Position numbers and translations under genes: made by a program | Notes under the pieces: generated by a model | Told to the model about the DNA's origin: nothing | Seen by the model: the letters and a program-made list of their open reading frames with translations, nothing else | Databases searched by the model: none | Part shown: positions 7,316-11,515 of the stretch, piece after piece | How positions within the stretch are numbered: position 1 is the stretch's first letter | How the letters are laid out: every line of letters begins with the position of its first letter | Assembly: GCA_027335515.1 (NCBI GenBank) | Contig: DAHWHT010000098.1 | Span: 1 to 11,515, forward strand | Direction: 5' to 3' | Origin: Clostridia bacterium | GTDB taxonomy: Bacteria; Bacillota_E; RBS10-35; JAJYVN01 | DNA length: 11,515 bases

Positions 7316-8503
7316 GTGCCGACCCGGGACGGGGTGCCCGCTCCGAGCCGTCGCGGACTGTGTGCGTGGTATCAGGGCCTTTTGTGGACGGCCGCCGGGG
7401 TGTGGTGGCCGTTCCTCTTTCCCCTGGTCGCCGGACGCGGGGTCGGATTCGCACGGCTTGGCCTGCTGGTGGCCGTCTGGCCCGCAACCGCCTTGCTCGC
7501 GCAGCCGCTGGCGGGCTGGCTGTGCGACCGCAGCGGCAGGACGCGGGTCGTGCAGTGCCTGCTTTCGCTGGGGGCGGCGGCGGTGCTGCCGCTGTTTGGC
7601 ATCGTCTCGGGGTTGGCCCCGGAACTCGCGGTCGTGGTCGCCTTCGCGCTGCTCAATGCGCCGTCGGTCCCCCTGGCCGACGCCCTCACCGTCGCACAGC
7701 TGCAGAAGGTGGGAGGCGACTACGGCGGCGTGCGCCTCTGGGGATCGGCCGGTTTCGCCGTCGCCGGCATTGCCGCAGGTCTGGCGGTGCACCTGGGGTG
7801 GATCCAACCGTCCGGGCTGCTGGTCGTCGGTGCCGTGCTGACGGTGCCGGTCGCCCTGCTCGCCCTGGCATTCCCGGCCGACGTGCGGGGTCTGGCCCCC
7901 CGCGCCCCCGCGGGCGCGGTGCTTCAGGCGCGGCCCCTGCTGACCCTCTTGGGCCTGTTCGCGCTGGTGCTGGTGCCGATGAACGCACACTCCACCTATT
8001 TTTCCCTCTACCTTGCCCACCTGGGGGGCGGCGCCGTCTTCCAGGGGGCCGGCTGGGCCCTGCCCGCCCTGGTCGAGGTGCCCTTCTTCCTGTGGGGGCC
8101 GCGGGTGCAGCGGCGCCTCGGCGTGCGGCGCACCCTCGTCATCGCCTTCGCCTGCCAGGGCCTGTCCCTGGCCGCCGTCGCGCTGGCGGGAAGCCCGTTG
8201 GCGGCGACCGCGGGTGCGCTGCTGCAGGGACCGGCGTTCGCCCTCTTCTACGGGGCCGCGGTGCCGGCCGTCGACCGCCTGGCGCCGCCCGGCCTGCGCG
8301 CCAGCGGCCAGGCGCTGCTGTGGGCAAGCTGCTTCGGTGCCGGCAGCGTCGCGGCCAACCTTGGCGCGGCCTGGGGTGCCGCCGCCCTGGGACCGGCCGG
8401 GCTGTATCGGGCCATGGCCGGCTGGTCGCTCGCGGCAACCCTGGTCTTTGCCCTGCTGGCCCCGCGAACGGACCCCCAGGGCGCCGAGGCGGGCGGAATC
8501 TAG
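7316..8503 (+). CDS. MFS transporter, HcaT/nucleoside-symporter-like (MFS_1_like)
   Basis: This 395-residue, about 12-helix inner-membrane transporter belongs to the major facilitator superfamily. The loop 2-3 signature GWLCDRSGRTRVV is at 67-79. NAPSVPLADAL (114-124) and DYGGVRLWGSAGF (135-147) are the motifs that place it in the MFS_1_like group with HcaT-type phenylpropionate and nucleoside proton symporters. VEVPFF at 253-258 fits the same group. Substrates in this group differ widely, so none is assigned. The GTG at 7316 is chosen because AAAGGGG (7302-7308) lies 7 bases upstream; an earlier in-frame start at 7256 would overlap the preceding gene and adds an unlikely Cys/Arg-rich tail. 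The gene ends head-to-head with the cupin gene, sharing a CTAG that gives both stop codons. Confidence 0.9.
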   Translation: MPTRDGVPAPSRRGLCAWYQGLLWTAAGVWWPFLFPLVAGRGVGFARLGLLVAVWPATALLAQPLAGWLCDRSGRTRVVQCLLSLGAAAVLPLFGIVSGLAPELAVVVAFALLNAPSVPLADALTVAQLQKVGGDYGGVRLWGSAGFAVAGIAAGLAVHLGWIQPSGLLVVGAVLTVPVALLALAFPADVRGLAPRAPAGAVLQARPLLTLLGLFALVLVPMNAHSTYFSLYLAHLGGGAVFQGAGWALPALVEVPFFLWGPRVQRRLGVRRTLVIAFACQGLSLAAVALAGSPLAATAGALLQGPAFALFYGAAVPAVDRLAPPGLRASGQALLWASCFGAGSVAANLGAAWGAAALGPAGLYRAMAGWSLAATLVFALLAPRTDPQGAEAGGI

Positions 8504-8868
8504 GACGGCATACCGCCGGCACGGCCCAGGTCGGCGGCCGCGGGCGGCGGAAGGTGCAGGGCGAGGAAGCGGACCCCCGACGCGCCCGCGACGAACCCGC
8601 GCAGGGCCCCGGCCGGCACGAACAAGGCGCCGTGGTCGTGCAGGCTGTGCGACCGACCATCGACCCGAAAGACCACCGCCCCGCTCAGCACGACGACGCA
8701 GGCATCCACATCGGCCCGCCGCGGCCCGTGGACCGCGCCCGCTGCGGCCGTCACCTGCCGCAACTCCCAGCCGTCGCCCTGCGCCACCAGGGTCGTCGCC
8801 ACCCCCGACCCGGCCCCGACGGATCCGGCGGCCGGTTGCGCCCGGCCCGCCCCCTCTGCCGCTCCCAT
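8500..8868 (-). CDS. Small cupin-domain protein
   Basis: This 122-residue soluble protein has a single cupin beta-barrel at about 32-108. The first cupin motif is partial, around HGPRRADVDACVVVLSGAVVF (47-67), where one His is visible (H47). The G-x-L-x-x-P-like second motif is seen as HDHGALFVPAGALRGF (77-92). H74, H77 and H79 could supply metal ligands, but the normal ligand set is incomplete, so enzyme activity is uncertain and a sensor or binding role is possible. The ATG at 8868 follows GGGAGGGA with 5-base spacing. The gene is the last of the minus-strand DUF59/DUF2249/CopD-like series, 62 bases after the CopD-like gene. Its stop overlaps the MFS stop in opposite orientation. Confidence 0.82.
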   Translation of the reverse strand: MGAAEGAGRAQPAAGSVGAGSGVATTLVAQGDGWELRQVTAAAGAVHGPRRADVDACVVVLSGAVVFRVDGRSHSLHDHGALFVPAGALRGFVAGASGVRFLALHLPPPAAADLGRAGGMPS

Positions 8869-8930
8869 CAATGTCCCTCCCGTCGGGATCCCCGCGCGAC
8901 GCCGACCCAAGCGCCCTGTTGGCCCCCACC

Positions 8931-9935
8931 TCAGGTTGCCGCGCGCGACCCGGCCTGCGCGCCACTGCCGGCGCGGCCCCCCGGCAGATCGCGCGGGTCG
9001 CAGATGCCGGCGATCGGGGAGCAGGCATGCCAAAGCGGGCAGCTGATGAAGACGACGACCAACAGCCCCGCGACGCCGAGCTTCACCGCGGCGAGGTGGT
9101 CGAAGCTGCCGGTCAGCGCCACCGCCTGCAGGCCGCCGTGCTGCCAGACCTGCAGCAATCCTGTCGCGACCAGCAGAGGAAAGGCGACGCGGACGATGCG
9201 GCGGAAACGCGCCAACTGCACGTGGGCGGTGCGCACCACCGCCACGGAGAGGTCCTGGCGGGCGCAGCGCACGGCGATGCCGACGTTCCACACCGCGCCG
9301 CCAAACCACGCCGCAAACGCCGCCAAGTGCAGGGTGCGCCACAGCAGTTCCAGCCGCACGATCGGGGCCCCATACCCCACCTGCAGGGCGCCGACGGCCA
9401 CCAGCAGCAACGCCACGACGGCAAGGCTCCCAAGCGCCTCGCCCCCCACGGCGGCCGGGGTCGGATCGGGCCGGGTGCGCAGGCGGGCGGCCCAAAGGCC
9501 CAGGGTGGCCACCGCCGCCACCAGCACGAGGCGTTCGGCGCCCCGCCCCGCCGCGGGGGCCGTCCAGTAGGCGGGGGCGAGGGCGAAAAGCCCGGCGGCC
9601 GCGACCACGAAGGCAAGCCGCTGCAACCGCCGGAACTCCGCCCACTGCCGCAGGGCGTAGCGGTCCGCCGCGGCGCCGCCCAGCTGGCGCGCAGCCGGCA
9701 TGACCACATACCAGGCCCACAGCAGGCCGCCGCCGGCGGTCGCCAACCCCATCAGCAACAGGTAGCGGGCCGCCGCCGCCGGATACCCCATCGCGTTCGC
9801 ACCGATGGCCGTGCTCAACACCGTGCCGACGGCCGCGGCCGCCGCGATCAGCACCATCGCCACCTTCGGCAGCGCATAGCGGTTGAGCACGCCGGTCGGA
9901 TCGGCGCCCGCAACCGCCCGCACCTGGGTAGCCAC
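8931..9935 (-). CDS. CopD-like polytopic membrane protein with Cys-rich C-terminal motif
   Basis: This 334-residue membrane protein has about eight helices, in three groups at about 26-80, 106-152 and 170-299. RTLHLAAFAAWFGGAVW (200-216) matches the H-x6-W-x-G-G pattern of CopD/YcnJ-type copper proteins; weaker family features are the AxHVQLARFRRIVR segment and the last-helix KLGVAGLLVV. Right after the last helix comes CPLWHACSPIAGICD (299-313), with C299, C305 and C312 and H303, which looks like a metal or redox site at the membrane edge. The start is set at GTG 9935 because GGAGGGGG (9944-9951) lies 8 bases upstream; a TTG at 9953 would add six residues. It follows the DUF2249 gene by 41 bases. 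Copper transport or oxidase-type redox function is inference; the CopD resemblance is partial. Confidence 0.75.
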   Translation of the reverse strand: MATQVRAVAGADPTGVLNRYALPKVAMVLIAAAAAVGTVLSTAIGANAMGYPAAAARYLLLMGLATAGGGLLWAWYVVMPAARQLGGAAADRYALRQWAEFRRLQRLAFVVAAAGLFALAPAYWTAPAAGRGAERLVLVAAVATLGLWAARLRTRPDPTPAAVGGEALGSLAVVALLLVAVGALQVGYGAPIVRLELLWRTLHLAAFAAWFGGAVWNVGIAVRCARQDLSVAVVRTAHVQLARFRRIVRVAFPLLVATGLLQVWQHGGLQAVALTGSFDHLAAVKLGVAGLLVVVFISCPLWHACSPIAGICDPRDLPGGRAGSGAQAGSRAAT

Positions 9936-9943
9936 CGCGTCCA

Positions 9944-9951
9944 CCCCCTCC
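9944..9951 (-). promoter_or_regulatory. Strong Shine-Dalgarno for the CopD-like gene
   Basis: GGAGGGGG on the minus strand is 8 bases before GTG 9935. It lies inside the extension that would begin at TTG 9953, so it decides for the shorter start. Confidence 0.55.
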
Positions 9952-9976
9952 AAATTGCCCCCGACCCGCGGCGGGA

Positions 9977-10219
9977 TCAGGTGCGGTTGGGTTCGAAGCG
10001 CACGGCGAAATCGCCATCGACCAGGGCCCGCACCGCGGCGGTGTAGCCGCGTCCCGCCATCAGGCGCACCAGGGGCACCGGTTCAAACGTCGCATACAGC
10101 ACCAGCGCCTGACCCGGCCGCAGCCCGGAAAACGCGTCCTGAATCCGCACGAACGGTTCACGCCCGACGCGCAGGTCTTCCCGCACGTCCAACTCCAGCG
10201 GCTCAGGCGTCGGATCCAT
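9977..10219 (-). CDS. DUF2249 domain protein, single domain
   Basis: This protein has 80 residues, nearly all one DUF2249 domain: LELDVREDLRVGREPF (8-23) opens the fold, then GQALVLYATFEPVPL (36-50) and RLMAGRGY (52-59) form the core. It has the FEPVPL version of the motif rather than the HDPxPL version. The family's biochemical role is not established; it is often found next to Fe-S or respiratory accessory genes. The frame is open to 10339, but the N-terminal part is Arg/Pro-rich and unlikely. I chose ATG 10219, 8 bases after a GGGGGA run; ATG 10228 would add three residues. It lies 53 bases downstream of the DUF59 gene and 41 bases upstream of the CopD-like gene, so a single operon is likely. 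LYATFEPVPL is identical in the divergent tandem protein. Confidence 0.85.
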   Translation of the reverse strand: MDPTPEPLELDVREDLRVGREPFVRIQDAFSGLRPGQALVLYATFEPVPLVRLMAGRGYTAAVRALVDGDFAVRFEPNRT

Positions 10220-10272
10220 CCCCACCATCCCCCATCGTGGTCGCCCGCCCGTTCCCAGCGGCGGCCCGGGCC

Positions 10273-10659
10273 TCACCCCGCCGCGCCGGGCCAGCCCAGG
10301 GCGCGCCGACCTTCGGCGCTGATCATCTCGGGCGTCCACGGCGGCGACCAGACCAAATCGAGCGCCACCGACGCCACCCCCGGCAGTTCACCCAGCACCT
10401 CGCGCACCGCCGAATCGATCACCGCGTGCAGCGGACACCCGGGCGTCGTCAGTGTCATCTCGACGGCGACGGCCCCGGACTCGGCCGCGATCTGCACGTC
10501 ATACACCAAGCCCAGATCCACAATGTTCAGGCCGATCTCCGGATCGATCACGGCGCGCAAGGCCTCGCGCACCGACGATTCGCTGAGTGCCGCCTCGGTC
10601 TCCCCCCCCTCGCCGCCTCCCCCGGGCCACACACCGGGCGGCCCGACCCGAGGATGCAC
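10273..10659 (-). CDS. DUF59/MIP18-family Fe-S cluster assembly factor (SufT/PaaD-like)
   Basis: This protein of about 128 residues acts in Fe-S cluster assembly or delivery in the cytosol, by family knowledge. The MIP18 domain begins VREALRAVIDPEIGLNIVDLGLVYDV (30-55). The conserved cysteine is C75 in LTTPGCPLH, and SPPWTPEM (105-112) plus the tail RRALGW complete the classic pattern. The first about 29 residues are Gly/Pro-rich and not part of the domain. The start is unresolved: GTG 10659 is used here, while GTG 10632 and GTG 10674 are also possible, none with a good ribosome-binding site. The frame stays open to 11004 but overlaps the divergent gene. It is the first gene of the minus-strand series leading to DUF2249, CopD-like and cupin, which points to a metal or Fe-S related role for the whole set. 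Confidence 0.88.
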   Translation of the reverse strand: MHPRVGPPGVWPGGGGEGGETEAALSESSVREALRAVIDPEIGLNIVDLGLVYDVQIAAESGAVAVEMTLTTPGCPLHAVIDSAVREVLGELPGVASVALDLVWSPPWTPEMISAEGRRALGWPGAAG

Positions 10660-10766
10660 CCGCAGCGCTTCCACCGTGGTGACGCCGCTCACCAGCGGCA
10701 CGTGCGCGCCGACCGCCGCCGCGGCGGCCGCGGCGGGTACGATGGGGACACTGGAAGCGATGGTCT

Positions 10767-10775
10767 GGAGGAAGG
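10767..10775 (+). promoter_or_regulatory. Shine-Dalgarno for the tandem DUF2249 gene
   Basis: GGAGGAAGG, with its GGAGG core 8 bases before ATG 10780, is one of the clearest ribosome-binding sites in the window. It fixes the start although the frame is open far upstream. A possible -10 TACGAT lies at 10738-10743 without a matching -35. Confidence 0.65.
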
Positions 10776-10779
10776 CCGC

Positions 10780-11370
10780 ATGACGGGCAAGCAAGAGAAA
10801 ACCCGGGAGCCGGATGCGAAATCGCGCCGTCCACCCCAGACGCGGGTCCTGGACGTCCGCGACGACCTGCGATCCGGCCGCAGGCCGCTGCGCCGCATCC
10901 TCGACGCCGTCGGAGCGCTCACCGCCGCCGAGGATCTGCGTCTGTACGCGACGTTCGAGCCGGTGCCGCTCTATGCGCTGATGCGGCTGCGAGGCTTCGC
11001 GCACACGGCGCGCCGGCTACCCGCCGGCGATTGGGAAATCCACTTCACCCGCACGGCCGACCGGTCCCGGAGCAAAGCCGCGTCCGCCCCGCCTCCGCCC
11101 CCCTCGGCCGCCGCGGACGCCGCACACGCCGAGGTCCCGGAACCACCCACCGGGATCGATTGGATCGAACTGGACAACCGCGGCCTGGAACCCCCCGAAC
11201 CGATGATGCGCACCCTGCAGGCGTTGGACGCCCTGGAGCCCGGCCAGGGGCTCGAGATCCACAACGACCGCCGGCCAGCCTTCCTGTATCCGCATCTGGA
11301 CGAACGCGGCCTGCGCCACCAGACGCGGGATGAGGCGGACGGCTCGGCCCGGGTCCGCATCTGGGGGTAG
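10780..11370 (+). CDS. Tandem DUF2249 protein
   Basis: This soluble 196-residue protein carries two DUF2249 domains joined by a low-complexity linker. Domain 1 (about 21-91) has RVLDVRDDLRSGRRPL and LYATFEPVPLYAL, close to the single-domain protein on the opposite strand. The linker (92-123) is Ala/Pro-rich with a run of five Pro. Domain 2 (about 125-196) has DWIELDNRGLEPPEPM and LEIHNDRRPAFLYPHL, nearer to the HDPxPL class, retaining H161, N162 and D163. The protein is long compared with the usual 75-100 residues of single-domain members. The start ATG 10780 is fixed by its ribosome-binding site. It diverges from the DUF59 gene across about 120 bases, so the two sides may share regulation. 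The function is unknown; a partner role in the same metal/redox process is inferred. Confidence 0.86.
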   Translation: MTGKQEKTREPDAKSRRPPQTRVLDVRDDLRSGRRPLRRILDAVGALTAAEDLRLYATFEPVPLYALMRLRGFAHTARRLPAGDWEIHFTRTADRSRSKAASAPPPPPSAAADAAHAEVPEPPTGIDWIELDNRGLEPPEPMMRTLQALDALEPGQGLEIHNDRRPAFLYPHLDERGLRHQTRDEADGSARVRIWG

Positions 11371-11372
11371 CC

Positions 11373-11418
11373 GCGCGGCCGACCCGGACTTCGCCTGCGG
11401 CCATCCGGATCGGCGCGC
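11373..11418 (+). terminator. Long hairpin directly after the tandem DUF2249 stop
   Basis: The arms GCGCG-(G)-CCGACCCGGA (11373-11388) and TCCGGATCGG-CGCGC (11404-11418) pair over 15 positions, with one bulged G and one C-A mismatch, around a 15-base loop. The structure begins 3 bases after the stop codon. No T-run follows on either side, so it may be a Rho-assisted or 3'-protecting structure rather than a standard intrinsic terminator. Confidence 0.5.
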
Positions 11419-11515
11419 CAGCAACCGCCGCACTGCTTCCTGAGCGGCTGCCCAAGGGCTTCCCACGATCCGGGGCGACGGCGGCCGACCGCCCCGCCCC
11501 CCCTACCCCCCCAGG

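Noticed and set aside
7202..9028. 608-residue minus-strand open frame opposite the MFS gene
   Set aside because: Gln/Gly/Arg-rich shadow translation without domain features, opposite a clear MFS protein.
8869..10017. N-terminal extension of the cupin frame upstream to 10017
   Set aside because: It overlaps the CopD-like gene in another frame; the cupin has its own ribosome-binding site and ATG at 8868.
7360..10046. Very long plus-strand open frames (736 and 677 residues) across the MFS, cupin and CopD-like genes
   Set aside because: Composition is Arg/Pro/Ala-rich low complexity and they cross three genes with recognisable domains in other frames.
11017..11466. 149-residue minus-strand frame at the right edge
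   Set aside because: Mostly antisense to the tandem DUF2249 gene; no family resemblance and no ribosome-binding site I could see.

Overview
The window is very GC-rich. It has dense, short-spaced genes, frequent GTG starts and G-rich Shine-Dalgarno sequences, and it encodes an exported protein with three S-layer homology (SLH) domains. This combination suggests a high-GC, probably Gram-positive bacterium of the Bacillota type (Thermaerobacter/Symbiobacterium/Limnochorda-like). That placement is inference: no rRNA or tRNA is present to confirm it.

Left part (1-4858), all on the minus strand. A GNAT acetyltransferase (378-821) lies between two stretches without a recognisable gene (1-377 and 822-1280). 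Next comes the largest gene (about 1281-4259), a secreted surface protein with a signal peptide, three SLH domains, a long beta-rich Ig-like stalk and a C-terminal TIM-barrel glycoside-hydrolase-like domain. Upstream of it is a DinB-family protein (4406-4858).

Middle part (5022-8503), all on the plus strand. A soluble HD-domain phosphohydrolase (5022-5699) ends at a hairpin terminator. It is followed by a DUF2231 membrane protein (5770-6303), a two-helix membrane protein of unknown function (6390-6830), a very small hydrophobic protein (7042-7290) and an MFS transporter of the HcaT/nucleoside-symporter-like group (7316-8503). The last two look like one transcription unit.

Right part (8500-11370). 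A minus-strand set of four genes runs in transcription order as an Fe-S assembly factor of the DUF59/MIP18 family, a small DUF2249 protein, a CopD-like polytopic membrane protein with a cysteine-rich tail, and a small cupin. Diverging from it on the plus strand is a protein with two fused DUF2249 domains. This DUF59/DUF2249/CopD-like/cupin group is the most interesting part of the window. It looks like a metal, Fe-S or redox accessory module that has not been characterised as a unit, but its substrate cannot be read from sequence alone. The MFS gene and the cupin gene converge, and their stop codons share one CTAG palindrome.

No CRISPR array, insertion sequence, integrase, tRNA or rRNA was found.
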